A stretch of 64,000 nt of DNA. Source: Butyrivibrio sp. AE3009. Its GTDB lineage: Bacteria; Bacillota; Clostridia; Lachnospirales; Lachnospiraceae. The stretch lies in contig NZ_ATVS01000003.1 of assembly GCF_000420845.1 (NCBI RefSeq), positions 160,670 to 224,669 on the forward strand, written 5' to 3'. Shown here one piece after another: positions 35,301 through 44,380 of this stretch; position 1 is the stretch's first letter; every line of letters begins with the position of its first letter. The notes beneath the pieces are model-generated. The model was not told the origin of the DNA. It was given only the letters and a program-made list of their open reading frames with translations, and did no database searches. Position numbers and translations under genes: made by a program.

Positions 35301-38300
35301 TCAATGGCTTTCTCGTATTTTGACAGCGCCTCCTTATCAAGCTTCGCATACTCAAGGAGCTTGTCCTTGACGGCAACGGTATCAAATCTGTCCTTTCTGA
35401 GCTTGTCCACCTCATCCATCTGTTTTCCCTTGCCCAAAAGGGCAGCCTCATAGATGGAAGAGATACCGTCTCCCATTCGGGTCTTGTCTTCCTTGGTGAT
35501 AGGATCCTTTTGTGACTTCATCTTGCCTGTTATGGACTTTGCAAATACCCATGCTTTTTCAAAGGCAGAGCTGCTGAAGGCCTCCTTCTCGTCGCCGAAG
35601 AAATCAAGACCTGTATTGGTAAGCTTGTAATAACCAAGGGCATAATCAATCTTAAAGTCATAGTCCTGACCTGCCATGTACCTGGTCAGCTCCTTAAGTC
35701 TTGGCTCCACTTCCCTGTCGCGAAGTGTGCTGCTTGTAAGCACGGAAACAGAACCGGCATCAAAGCCGATGGCTCCTTTTTCCATAAGCATAAGACCAAG
35801 GGCAAAGAGTTCCTTTTCCTCCTCGGTAAGCTTGTTATACTTCTTCTCGCAGCCGTGACTTCCTTTCTCCCTGATGAGCTTCTCTATGCTGTCTCTTCCC
35901 ATAAGCTCGGAGAAATTCCTGTTACTCTTGTTATAGACCTTGCTGCTGACGGAATCATTGATGGCATCCCTGCAGATGTATCTGAGAGCCGTCTTGTCTG
36001 CTGCAAACTTTGACAGCTCCTCTTTCCATGCATTCTCATCAAAGCCGGAGCTTTTTCCCACACTCACTTCACTTATGATCTTCTCATGGAAATACTGCCT
36101 TAGTGCCAGCAGATAATTATTCTTGATAACCCTGTTTTCCTTCTTGTAATCCGCATCGGTATCAAGGGCCTCATCTGCGCACTTCATGAATCTGTTAACA
36201 TAATCTATATAGGCATAGGCCTTTTTGGCCTTCTCCTCGAAGGTCTCCTTAGCCTTTTCATCCTGATCCTTTATTCCTATTCCCGTTGACAAAAGAGCTC
36301 TGAGATCCCTGGTGATATTGATTCTCTCCTGCTCAAGGGGAGCATAGCCGATTTTCAGATCTTCAATCTTTTTAAGCTCCTTGTAGTTCTTTCTGAAGGT
36401 CTTGTACCACGCTCCTTTGACGAAGCTTCTTTCTGCCCTGTAAACGCCCTTTATATCCTTATTTTCAAAGTTCTTCATGTTCCTGTAGGCATTAACAAGA
36501 AGGAGCCTCTGCTCGTCCTGACTGATCTTTTCTTCCTTTTCATCCGCGGTTCCAAGAACCCCCGCCATGTCATAGAGCCATTTCGCGTGCTTCTTGATCT
36601 CTGCTGAAAAAAAGCCATTTACATTTTTTTCCACAATAAGATCCGTCAGGAAGGGATCAAGGTCATAGTACTTTGATATTTCTTTTTTGATATAGTCCCT
36701 GCTCTTTTGCCAGTTGGTGTGGGAGAGGGATGTGCCCTTATCTGTTCCGATGGTGACCAGGGCTTTTCTCTTGAAGATATCCTCCAGCTCATCCGATACA
36801 TTATCAAGTCCGATGAACTTATCCCTGCCCTCTCTGATGGTCTTCCTGTCAGCCTTCTTATCAATAATCTCCTTGCCTTTTTCCTTCATCTCATCGGAGA
36901 TAACGGGTGTGCTGCCAGCGGTCTTTTTGTAGGTCTTCTCATAGTTCTCGATAAGAGCAGGAAGTTCGTTTAAAAAATCTTCCCTGGCTGTGAACATCAT
37001 CTTTTTGGAAAGAGTCTTCATGAAGCTTGCGGCATTGAGATAGCCGGAGGTGGGTACATTTCTTCCTACTTTTCCATAGCCGAAGAAGATGCTTCCCGCT
37101 TCATTTCCAAGCTCCTTGATCTTCCTGTCAACAATATCTTTGTTGCTGTCAAATCTCTCGTAGGTCTTCTTTATCTCATCCTTTAGCGCCATTTTGGACG
37201 AAAGAACACTGAGTTTGGACTTGTCATTGTAACAGTCGGAAATCACCGCCTCGGCGCAGCTATAGACAGCTCCTATCTTCTTTGCCTTGCTCTTATCCTT
37301 TCCGACTACATCCTTCACCACAGAGTCTGTTGCCTCGGATATGGTTTTGTTTATGGAACCTTCATTGTAGCCGCTCTGACCAAAAAAATTCTTCTGCTCT
37401 CGCAGCATATCCTCTTTGATATGGGATATTTCGCCTTCAAGCTTGCCGTCATAGATAAGATCGAATCTCCGGTCTACGTAGATCTGCTTAAAAGCCTTCT
37501 GCATCTTCGAGGCATTAATCGCATCGATGTAACGGCCGAGCTTTTTGTCCACTTCACTCTTAAGATACTTCTCAAGAGTCTTCTGATCGCCGTCCATCAT
37601 TACCTTGAACACTTCATTTTTTGAAATGAGCTTATCAGCAAAAAGCTCATACTTACCAAGCCCCCATTTCTTCAGAAAATCAAGCTGCTTGATAAAGTGC
37701 GTATATCTTTCCTTGGAAAGGGTTGCATCATTGGAACCGCCCGCCTTCAGGGCTTCCATCATTTTATCCTTTTCCTCGGTCACATGACCGTCAAAGGCAT
37801 GTTTTTCAAGGACCTGAGTGACAATGTCATTAAGGTCAGAAACATCCAAAAGCTCAGGAGACATGGTCATCTCCATAAGCACTTCGTTGACTATGGCCTT
37901 GTTGTCCTTATGCTGTTCCCTGAGGTCCTTGACAAATTCCTTGTTATTTACAAGGTTTTTCTTGAGCATCACAGAGATTGATCTGATGGCACCTGTGGGC
38001 AGGAACTCAAGATCACCGATATCCTTTCCGCCGTTTGATAACTTACTTATAAGATTCTGCCTGAAGTATTCAATCTCATCTTTGTTAAGGACTGCTTTTA
38101 TATCCTTACTGTCAAGAAAGAACTCTCCCATGATCCTGGCAGTAAAGCCCACGTCATGTCTCACTCTTTCTTTGCCAAGACTCTTGTAGTATTCAGCATA
38201 GGAAATATTGGGCTTGCTGACATCTATCCTGCCGTTCTTGTCGGACTTAAGGATTTTATCGAGCTCTTTTTTAAAGCTCTTTTTTTCATAGGTTCCCATG

Positions 38301-39946
38301 TTGTTCTTGAGCTCTTCGAGCTTGCCCCAGTTTTCGGCAGTGAGCCTGAGCTTCTTGTTCCTGCTGACCTTTTCTGCCTCACGGACTCCCTTGAGATTTG
38401 CATAGTAGGTATCGGCCCTCTTCCTTAGCTCAGAGGATTTCTGCTTAAGAACACCGCCTACGGTGCCATCTTCAGACAGGAATTTGGCAAATACGTCTCT
38501 GTCGGTCTTGGGGATCTGCAAAGTGTTCATAAGATGGCCAATCCTGGTTTCTGCTTCATATTCATCAGCAGCAATATATTTGATCCTCCTGATGCTGTCC
38601 TTGACCATGGCTGCGACCTGAACTTCTCCTCCGTAGACCAGAACAGGACCAATAAAGCTCTTAATCTTCTCTTTGATGCTCTCCGCTGATATCGAGGAGT
38701 AGCCAAGCTCCTGCACGAACTGATCGATAATAACAAGATTATCTGCGCTCTGGGCATTAAGGGCCTGCAGCTTGTCGGCAAAGCCGTCGTCCTCTGATCT
38801 TACAAGAAGATCGTTGATATCACTTTTGCTCCAGTATCTCTGGTCATTTTCGTCAATTCCCAGCTCCTGCGTGAACTTCTTTTTTCTGGTCGTAACTTTC
38901 TCAATAAGATCCTTGTTGTCATTCTTATAGTCTTTAAGGAGCTTATCTATATGGGCTCTGAAATCATCGATTTCCTCAAAAATTATCTTTTTGCTCTCAT
39001 CATCGGTATTGATCTTTTTGGAGAGATAGTCATTGAGCTTATCCTTCATGGATGAAAGCTGTAATGTAAGATCAGGATGCTCATCGCAGACCAGCTTAAG
39101 GGTAACCTTGTTGGCGATAAGTCTTCTGTTTTTATCAGCGACGATTCTTGCAAGAGTCAGCTTGTCCTTCTCAAGGAGCTTCTGATCCTTGAGAATTTTC
39201 TTAAGGACAGATTTGTATTCCTTTCCGCTCTTTAACCAATCACCGATAACGATACCCTTTTCCTTGTCGGAAAAGCTCTGCTCATCTATGACAAGATTAA
39301 CCTGGGCATCATCAACTTTTTTCTGAGCTGTGTTTATCACATTCGTTACATTCTGCTGGGTATAACTCTTAAGACCTTTGATGATATCAAGGATCCTGCA
39401 GCTGAGCTTGTATCTCTCTTTGCCGTAGTCATGACCATACAGTATCTTTTTGTGGCTCACCTGATAATATCTGGCAGTGGTCTCGGCAATTCTGAATACA
39501 TCGTTAATATCCAGGGGGATATTGCCGCTTTTTTTGGCCTTGGAATAATTCTCGCCATAGTTTACCAGGGATCTGAAAGCGGATTCCATTTCCATAAATT
39601 CCTTGTGCTTAAGGTGGGTATCATCCTCCATGGCCTTCAGCACTTCCTTCATGGTCATGTTCTCAAATTTGTCATATTTGACATCAACAGCCTTCTTTTC
39701 GTCCTGATCCTCCTTAAGGATCTTCTCATATTTTCCAATCGCTCCTCCCACTATTTCATTAAAGGTGAGAATCTCAAGGGGAAAAAGAGGCACTTTTTTC
39801 TTAGCGGATTTATCCGAATGCCTCTCAAGTTCTTCATTTATAACCGCAGCAGCACCTGCGTTTACCGGTATTTCCGAAGTCTGAGTCCTTATCGCACTCT
39901 GCTTTTGTTCCTTTTTTTGTTGCATCAGGTTCTGATCGCCGCCCAT
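32360..39946 (-). CDS. Giant unknown protein, candidate CIS cargo or scaffold (2528 residues)
   Basis: This is the largest gene of the window. The product is Lys/Asp/Glu-rich and almost all helical, with no signal peptide and no long Thr/Ser or beta repeats. The first 40 residues are Gln/Lys/Ser-rich and look disordered. The last 420 residues hold helices with hydrophobic faces (VKSAISKYREANGKVDELL, EGVEFIKSSTELFTGF, SLVKSAVDAGVQFAFYCIRC), a pattern also present in the 915-residue neighbour. I find no catalytic motif by eye. The ATG follows AGGGG at seven bases. It could be a toxin delivered by the injection system, a polymorphic scaffold, or a structural body protein. It lies between the phosphatase and the second ATPase; the function is unknown. 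Confidence 0.65.
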   Translation of the reverse strand: MGGDQNLMQQKKEQKQSAIRTQTSEIPVNAGAAAVINEELERHSDKSAKKKVPLFPLEILTFNEIVGGAIGKYEKILKEDQDEKKAVDVKYDKFENMTMKEVLKAMEDDTHLKHKEFMEMESAFRSLVNYGENYSKAKKSGNIPLDINDVFRIAETTARYYQVSHKKILYGHDYGKERYKLSCRILDIIKGLKSYTQQNVTNVINTAQKKVDDAQVNLVIDEQSFSDKEKGIVIGDWLKSGKEYKSVLKKILKDQKLLEKDKLTLARIVADKNRRLIANKVTLKLVCDEHPDLTLQLSSMKDKLNDYLSKKINTDDESKKIIFEEIDDFRAHIDKLLKDYKNDNKDLIEKVTTRKKKFTQELGIDENDQRYWSKSDINDLLVRSEDDGFADKLQALNAQSADNLVIIDQFVQELGYSSISAESIKEKIKSFIGPVLVYGGEVQVAAMVKDSIRRIKYIAADEYEAETRIGHLMNTLQIPKTDRDVFAKFLSEDGTVGGVLKQKSSELRKRADTYYANLKGVREAEKVSRNKKLRLTAENWGKLEELKNNMGTYEKKSFKKELDKILKSDKNGRIDVSKPNISYAEYYKSLGKERVRHDVGFTARIMGEFFLDSKDIKAVLNKDEIEYFRQNLISKLSNGGKDIGDLEFLPTGAIRSISVMLKKNLVNNKEFVKDLREQHKDNKAIVNEVLMEMTMSPELLDVSDLNDIVTQVLEKHAFDGHVTEEKDKMMEALKAGGSNDATLSKERYTHFIKQLDFLKKWGLGKYELFADKLISKNEVFKVMMDGDQKTLEKYLKSEVDKKLGRYIDAINASKMQKAFKQIYVDRRFDLIYDGKLEGEISHIKEDMLREQKNFFGQSGYNEGSINKTISEATDSVVKDVVGKDKSKAKKIGAVYSCAEAVISDCYNDKSKLSVLSSKMALKDEIKKTYERFDSNKDIVDRKIKELGNEAGSIFFGYGKVGRNVPTSGYLNAASFMKTLSKKMMFTAREDFLNELPALIENYEKTYKKTAGSTPVISDEMKEKGKEIIDKKADRKTIREGRDKFIGLDNVSDELEDIFKRKALVTIGTDKGTSLSHTNWQKSRDYIKKEISKYYDLDPFLTDLIVEKNVNGFFSAEIKKHAKWLYDMAGVLGTADEKEEKISQDEQRLLLVNAYRNMKNFENKDIKGVYRAERSFVKGAWYKTFRKNYKELKKIEDLKIGYAPLEQERINITRDLRALLSTGIGIKDQDEKAKETFEEKAKKAYAYIDYVNRFMKCADEALDTDADYKKENRVIKNNYLLALRQYFHEKIISEVSVGKSSGFDENAWKEELSKFAADKTALRYICRDAINDSVSSKVYNKSNRNFSELMGRDSIEKLIREKGSHGCEKKYNKLTEEEKELFALGLMLMEKGAIGFDAGSVSVLTSSTLRDREVEPRLKELTRYMAGQDYDFKIDYALGYYKLTNTGLDFFGDEKEAFSSSAFEKAWVFAKSITGKMKSQKDPITKEDKTRMGDGISSIYEAALLGKGKQMDEVDKLRKDRFDTVAVKDKLLEYAKLDKEALSKYEKAIDYSKTAAKVPLTMGAPLLAKVALKKANSEIEDRKKVAKRLEKMDAIDMYRLIAILQNRAVLDDSSKESGKHIDEDKREELKLLFSEDNQEKALEKFGSGGACMQALITALSFKVKDNRSLKDSRLGKKDFDTQSYERKSLVDWHILSKAIDLLDELDKDRLTRYALQNAPKYIEATGNKKAIEAYREHVKDKDPASITRDSLEEFLKKESEKDRVSEDYEDAKLALSGYVRLNENQKKLFIKVLARRDFLDISKKNLYFNIFRSSKERCFANETGRFRLMDEYIDQTMSGNKGVTLSETAYADAFKSLLSTQVDDTADFKSAKTVEDVLAKEKYYIFKRDTAVDWKLFIRALQFVNRATYELDLREGNEELYRSAGDITRHGQLSMDYSILRQNIHNTGNQFFRAGVQQGKKLITKDALGDLATVGGVNIFDIKNGIKDVTKLICPSLYRRMDKLDEMLKLDEEKKEKRIKDLPKILTTDPRSYDIEGMVTEQLVGKLYTSGSSLGNEINELIVGAFSEGIKVDKIGDLIRKKMEEKPELAKDKRLDAIIGDYKVEQQYGDIRDEIHAITGKYNELRAMPEEMKKKIYAKIHMDDIDSVVKIALSTSIKETIENKYSEAIAYVLSKVDPDTGEVEEDNDTNPFVKQTLDVVKSAISKYREANGKVDELLKKPQEFVDLIQDKAKEVTSGIIEGAIGKEGVEFIKSSTELFTGFAESMLDKVSWVVGKVNKYKVYIDGFRDIALSIQNKRLLNKAENMSNSQETRDKDKKTLKDAEAFENERQKKIKENVVEEHRDLQHMSKETANTIQNMAIAKDVIDMSMALGEEIFGKLDAGVATSLVKSAVDAGVQFAFYCIRCIKDRKMLRSYYTETDKGQKLVSDIKGSYEQLSGSKEVMQAELMDRDVLDIVCKGSGYENEDELVRDTGMKMATSIAYCASKFNPVRETKVMATTVMLVLGLKDQIGKTDASAITGIFDKMKAA

Positions 39947-40005
39947 TGTATAACCCCTCTTTATCGAAAAATTGTTATATCTGAATATTCAAAGCTTCAT
40001 CTGCA

Positions 40006-41727
40006 TCAGACTTCCAATAAAAGCATTGTCACATCATCTGCCTGATTGCAGCCGTTTTGGAACTGTGATATATCGTCCCAGAGCTTGCCGATGATCCCAT
40101 CTCCCTCAAGGGACGTATCCTCGTTAAGAGAATTCAGGAGTCTGTCCATACCAAAGAGATTCTCATGATTGTCCATGGCCTCTGTAATGCCGTCGGTATA
40201 CATAAAAAGCCTGTCTCCGGCTTTGAGCATAAGTTCCTTATGGTTAAACTGTGCGTCTTCAAACACTCCCAGCATGACGTCGTGCTCTTCATCCTGTATT
40301 CTGTATCTGTCCGCTTCCCTCTCGTAAACGATAAGATCTTCGTGTCCTGCATTTATATAAGACAAGGTTCTGCTCTCCGAGTCATATATACCCACAAACG
40401 CCGTGACAAACATCATATCCTTATTGTTTTCGCAGAGTCTTCGGTTCGCTTTTTTGACAGATTGCTCCAGATTGGCGGGATTCTCCTTCATCTCATTTTT
40501 CAGGATTGTCCTTGAAACCACCATAAACAAAGAAGCCGGTACTCCCTTGTCGGAGACATCGGCAATCACCAGCCCCACCTTATGTGCATCAATCATGAAA
40601 AAGTCGTAGAAATCGCCACCCACTAATCTGGCAGGCCTCATAAAAGGAAACAGCCCAAAATCATTTTCCGGGTTTTCAAGCTTATCCGGAAGCATATTTG
40701 CCTGTAGTTTGGCGGTGATCTCCAGCTCCGTGGACATCCTCATTTTTTCCTTTGTCACAGCTTCAAAATCTTTGATGTACTCATGAAGCTTGGACTCCAT
40801 GCCTTCCATGGCATCCTTAAGGTCTTTTACCTCATCATTGCTCTTTATCCGCAGATGTCGGAAATAATACTTATCCTCAATGATATCTCCCGCAGCGCTC
40901 CAGTCATCTGCAGCATCCGACAGCTTTTTGATAGGTCTTATGATTTTCCTGTTTATGTAAGAGTTAATGACAAACATGACAAGCAGTGCGATAAAGGCAA
41001 AGAACAGCATGTAAATAATAGTGAAAATGTACTGATATCTGCCAATTTCTTCGTTGTAGCAGTCAATGTACATACATCCCTGCAGTTCACCTTTGTAATT
41101 ACTGCTTACCGGGATCAGGACCTTGAGAGTCAGATCTGTGAAGCCATCATCGCTTTTGCCTATCCTGGAACTATATATCATGGAAGCGCCTCGCGCGCTA
41201 AAGGAAACCGGAGGCGACTCATCAAAGTCCTCCCAGAATCCGATCCTTTTATCCCACAGGTCCTGAACCTGGATTATCCGGCTTTTATTATCATCAAAAA
41301 GACATAGTCCCACATCTGTCACATTGGGATTTTTTTCTTTAATTACTTTAAATACATGACTTATCTTTAACTCATCAATCTCGTTTTTTTCAAAATCCTT
41401 TTTACTGAAATTATTAAGGTAATCGGGATCTGCTGGATTTTTCCTGTCCTCCTCCGGTATACCTTCGTATACTCTTCTGACATAATCGCAGGCCTTCTCG
41501 GAATTGGCACTTCCCACCACTCCGAAGGCGGTATCACCGACAGCGTAAAGATCAACTATCTGTTCATTTACAGTAACGACAAGAAAAAGTACTCTTATGG
41601 CCATGATTGAAAAAACTGTAAATGCTATAGTCATAAGGATCACTGCAAGACTTGCCTTTTTTCCCAAAGTAAAACGAAGCTTTCTTTTAAACTTTCTGAA
41701 AATCCGATCCTTATCGATTTTGAACAT
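40006..41727 (-). CDS. Membrane SpoIIE-type PP2C serine phosphatase with HAMP domain
   Basis: This is a 573-residue protein. After a basic N-terminus comes membrane helix 1 (about 28-52), then an extracellular sensor domain of about 185 residues (VVGSANSEKACDYVRRVYEGIP to GCMYIDCYNEEIGRYQYIF), helix 2 (about 235-260), a HAMP linker (INRKIIRPIKKLSDAADDW), a short coiled coil and the PP2C domain. The metal-binding motifs GGDFYDFFMID, IADVSDKGVPA, DGITEAMD and QADDVTMLLLEV are intact. Enzymes of this type dephosphorylate STAS anti-sigma-antagonist proteins. A STAS protein and a GHKL kinase candidate are encoded 6-8 kb upstream in the same array. It should turn an outside signal into dephosphorylation of that STAS protein. 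Confidence 0.9.
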   Translation of the reverse strand: MFKIDKDRIFRKFKRKLRFTLGKKASLAVILMTIAFTVFSIMAIRVLFLVVTVNEQIVDLYAVGDTAFGVVGSANSEKACDYVRRVYEGIPEEDRKNPADPDYLNNFSKKDFEKNEIDELKISHVFKVIKEKNPNVTDVGLCLFDDNKSRIIQVQDLWDKRIGFWEDFDESPPVSFSARGASMIYSSRIGKSDDGFTDLTLKVLIPVSSNYKGELQGCMYIDCYNEEIGRYQYIFTIIYMLFFAFIALLVMFVINSYINRKIIRPIKKLSDAADDWSAAGDIIEDKYYFRHLRIKSNDEVKDLKDAMEGMESKLHEYIKDFEAVTKEKMRMSTELEITAKLQANMLPDKLENPENDFGLFPFMRPARLVGGDFYDFFMIDAHKVGLVIADVSDKGVPASLFMVVSRTILKNEMKENPANLEQSVKKANRRLCENNKDMMFVTAFVGIYDSESRTLSYINAGHEDLIVYEREADRYRIQDEEHDVMLGVFEDAQFNHKELMLKAGDRLFMYTDGITEAMDNHENLFGMDRLLNSLNEDTSLEGDGIIGKLWDDISQFQNGCNQADDVTMLLLEV

Positions 41728-41744
41728 AAGTTACAAAAATCCCC

Positions 41745-44348
41745 CTACAGTAGTCCCTTGAATGCACTGTCATCATCCTCCTGAGTAAGCTTCTCCTGAA
41801 GCTCCGGAAGGAAAAGTATTGCAACACACAGTGCAGCGCTTATGGCAGCAATAATGAAAAGATATACTCTGACTCTTCCCTTAAGGCCGAACAGATCTGG
41901 CATTCTAAGCGAAATATCCTCAGTTTCCAAAGCATCATCATCGGTAATGCTCTGCTTTTTGGATATCTGGATTTCTTCCTGCGCCTGCATAAGAGGAATG
42001 GAGGTCAGAACAATCGTATAGCTTGATGCATGGTCAAGTTCAAAGGTGGCCACTCCCTCTGAGCTGACGGTATCCGATGCCAACAGCTTAAGCTCGCCGT
42101 CATCCTTGTCATAATGATAAAGATTGGCGAAAAGTCCTGCGTATGCGCTTCCCACAGGAAATGACAGACCGGCCTTGAAGCCGAAGTCACCGTCGTAGTT
42201 AACATCAAATTCAAAATGGGGATTGGTATCTGTAACATCATTTAATACTTTGTCAGGTATGGCCTTACTTCCAACCTTTACCCCAAGATCCCTGTCAGTA
42301 AAATCTTCCTCAAAGAGGGTCTGACTGTCTACACTCCAAATGACATTTTCCGGCATCTTGAACTTTACCAATAATTTTTTATCCCTCATGGTCTCAAAAA
42401 CCTTGTAGGGAATATTCGAAAGGCCGCTCATCTCGATTTCTATGGTGGAATCATAATCGGCTTTACTGATCTCGCCGGTGATCCTGTCCCATCCGCCTGT
42501 TGCGGCAATTCCTATCTTGGTGCTTCCTGTTGCGTCGCTGATATAGGGAATTCTGCTTATCTCCCTGGAAAGCGGTTCCGTTGCGGCAGTGCTTCCGGTT
42601 AAAGGTTCTTCGAAGGTGATGCTTCCGGCACTGTTTCCGTATACGGTACCGGCAGCGCCGCTTCCGCCTCCCTGACCGGAGGCAGGTCCCGAGCCTGCTA
42701 TGCCGTTAGGTGCGGGAGTAAGTCCCGCTCCTCCGGAGCCTGCGCCTGAGTCCTTGGCGTCGTTGCCTGATACATCACCGGCGGCGCCGGACTTGCCGTT
42801 TCCTGTAAGGCTTCTTACACTGCTGACATTCCCTGCCTTGTCTATGGCAATGGCAAAGAAGTCATATTCCTTATCTGCTGCAAGATTATCGAAGGTGTAC
42901 ATACCTCCGTAATTACTTCCATCCTCTTCCGAAACTGTTATAAGCACACCGTTGTCCTGTATAAATTTCTTACTCGGCTCCGGATCCTTGGAGGTCTCTC
43001 GGCAGATAAGCTTGAATCTGTCCACACCGCTCTCTTCGTCCTTTCCCACCAGGAGCACAAGAGTCCCCGAACCGCTTCTGGGCGAAGATAGTACAATGCT
43101 CTTAACCTCAGGGGCTACTGTATCGCAAATTATCTTACCCGTGGAAATATAGGTCTCATTTCCAGCATTGTCCGTTATTCTTGCATAGATATAGTTGTTC
43201 CTGTCAACCTTGACGATTATGGAATCGCCCTTGGAATAGATTCTCCAGGCCCTTTGCTCCACGCTCATAACATTATTGAGATCGGCTATCGAAGTAAAAA
43301 GCTCCTCGGAAACATAGTAGTTTATGGTATCAACGCCGGAGAGTTCATCCTTGGCTGATATAGTGATCCTGCCATTTTCATTGGCATAGAAAGCCACATT
43401 GTTCTTTTTCTGGAAGCTGCTTGACTTATAATTGTCGGAGATTATTGAGCCCTTGGGAGAATCATAGTCGATATTTACATAGAGAGTCCCTGTCTTTTCA
43501 TCTCCCGTCTCGTTGTTCCTGAAATCCAGCTCCAGTACATTCCTTCCCGGATTGTGGACATCATAGCTATCCTCGTAATCATCCTTGTCCTTTTCGGAAA
43601 TTGAATATCCATCGGCGGTTATTGATACTGAGACGTTATACCAGTCCCTTAGATCCTCGCCGTTGTAACGGATGACTACCGAATCATCCAGCTCTCCTTT
43701 TTTGGGTTTCTCCGGCTCTTCCTGCTTCTTGGGTTCCTTGAAATGGCAATAGATACAATAGCCATCTTCATAGGTACAGTCCTCGGTTACCTTCTCCTCG
43801 GTGCAGCCTTCTACCTTACACTCCTTTATATGGGTCCCGTCCTCATTGGAGGTGTATACATACTCATGATTGTGATCATCCAGCTCCGGGTCATCCTCAG
43901 GATTCTCAGGGTCTTCGGGATTCTCTGGATTCTCAGGATTTTCAGGTTCTTCGGGATTTTCAGGATTTTCAGGATTCTCAGGGTCCTCGGGATTTTCAGG
44001 ATTCTCCGGATTCTCAGGATTCTCCGGATTCTCAGGATTTTCAGGATTCTCAGGGTTCTCCGGAGTATCAGGATTCTCAGGCTCCGGTTCGGGCTCGGGT
44101 TCCGGTTCCGGCTCAGGCTCGGGCTCAGGCTCTGGTTCAGGTTCAGGTTCCGGCTCAGGCTCTGGTTCAGGCTCAGGTTCCGGCTCGGGCTCCGGCTCTG
44201 GTTCTGTCAAAAAACTTCCCTCATCATCCGCATAAGCAAATATGCTTCCAATACCCGTCGCAGTGCAAATGAGACATAGTGCCATAAGCCCTATGAATAC
44301 TCTCTTTGCCGCTGCTTTTAAGTTCTTGAATTTTTTCACAAGTTTCAT
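41745..44348 (-). CDS. Secreted, membrane-anchored Ig-like surface protein with Glu-Pro stalk
   Basis: The protein has 867 residues from the ATG at 44348, which follows GAGGAG at seven bases; an ATG 21 bases earlier would put the binding site inside the gene. In order: signal peptide ([26 protein letters not shown]); a 21-unit Glu-Pro repeat; an Asn-Pro-Glu repeat; a Cys/His segment ([19 protein letters not shown] to CIYCHFKEP) that could bind zinc; several Ig-like or Fn3-like beta domains; a Gly/Ser-rich linker; a further beta domain; and a C-terminal membrane helix ([23 protein letters not shown]) with a short acidic tail. There is no LPXTG signal. The stiff proline stalk could cross the cell wall. 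A link between the CIS and the envelope is inferred from its place in the operon. Confidence 0.75.
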   Translation of the reverse strand: MKLVKKFKNLKAAAKRVFIGLMALCLICTATGIGSIFAYADDEGSFLTEPEPEPEPEPEPEPEPEPEPEPEPEPEPEPEPEPEPEPEPEPENPDTPENPENPENPENPENPENPENPENPEDPENPENPENPEEPENPENPENPEDPENPEDDPELDDHNHEYVYTSNEDGTHIKECKVEGCTEEKVTEDCTYEDGYCIYCHFKEPKKQEEPEKPKKGELDDSVVIRYNGEDLRDWYNVSVSITADGYSISEKDKDDYEDSYDVHNPGRNVLELDFRNNETGDEKTGTLYVNIDYDSPKGSIISDNYKSSSFQKKNNVAFYANENGRITISAKDELSGVDTINYYVSEELFTSIADLNNVMSVEQRAWRIYSKGDSIIVKVDRNNYIYARITDNAGNETYISTGKIICDTVAPEVKSIVLSSPRSGSGTLVLLVGKDEESGVDRFKLICRETSKDPEPSKKFIQDNGVLITVSEEDGSNYGGMYTFDNLAADKEYDFFAIAIDKAGNVSSVRSLTGNGKSGAAGDVSGNDAKDSGAGSGGAGLTPAPNGIAGSGPASGQGGGSGAAGTVYGNSAGSITFEEPLTGSTAATEPLSREISRIPYISDATGSTKIGIAATGGWDRITGEISKADYDSTIEIEMSGLSNIPYKVFETMRDKKLLVKFKMPENVIWSVDSQTLFEEDFTDRDLGVKVGSKAIPDKVLNDVTDTNPHFEFDVNYDGDFGFKAGLSFPVGSAYAGLFANLYHYDKDDGELKLLASDTVSSEGVATFELDHASSYTIVLTSIPLMQAQEEIQISKKQSITDDDALETEDISLRMPDLFGLKGRVRVYLFIIAAISAALCVAILFLPELQEKLTQEDDDSAFKGLL
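43890..44079 (-). repeat. Asn-Pro-Glu (ENPENPEDP) coding repeat
   Basis: About 190 bases of imperfect 9-base units coding for PEN/PED triplets continue the Glu-Pro stalk of the surface protein. The DNA copies are close to one another, so the number of units may change by slippage. Confidence 0.85.
44080..44205 (-). repeat. Glu-Pro coding repeat, 21 units of six bases
   Basis: Twenty-one consecutive six-base units (GGCTCA, GGTTCC and synonymous variants on the plus strand) code for 21 Glu-Pro pairs directly after the signal peptide. Third-base changes show that the protein sequence rather than the DNA is kept. Such repeats form extended, stiff stalks through Gram-positive walls. Confidence 0.95.
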
Positions 44349-44380
44349 AAGCTCACTCCTCGAAGGCATTCATCCTATGA

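Noticed and set aside
43890..44205. CRISPR-like array of short repeats
   Set aside because: The units are 6 and 9 bases long without spacers and are translated in frame as Glu-Pro and Asn-Pro-Glu.
43743..44279. Plus-strand open frame rich in Ile/Leu/Arg/Phe over the Glu-Pro repeat region
   Set aside because: It is the mirror of the repeat-coding minus strand; no ribosome binding site and no sensible protein.
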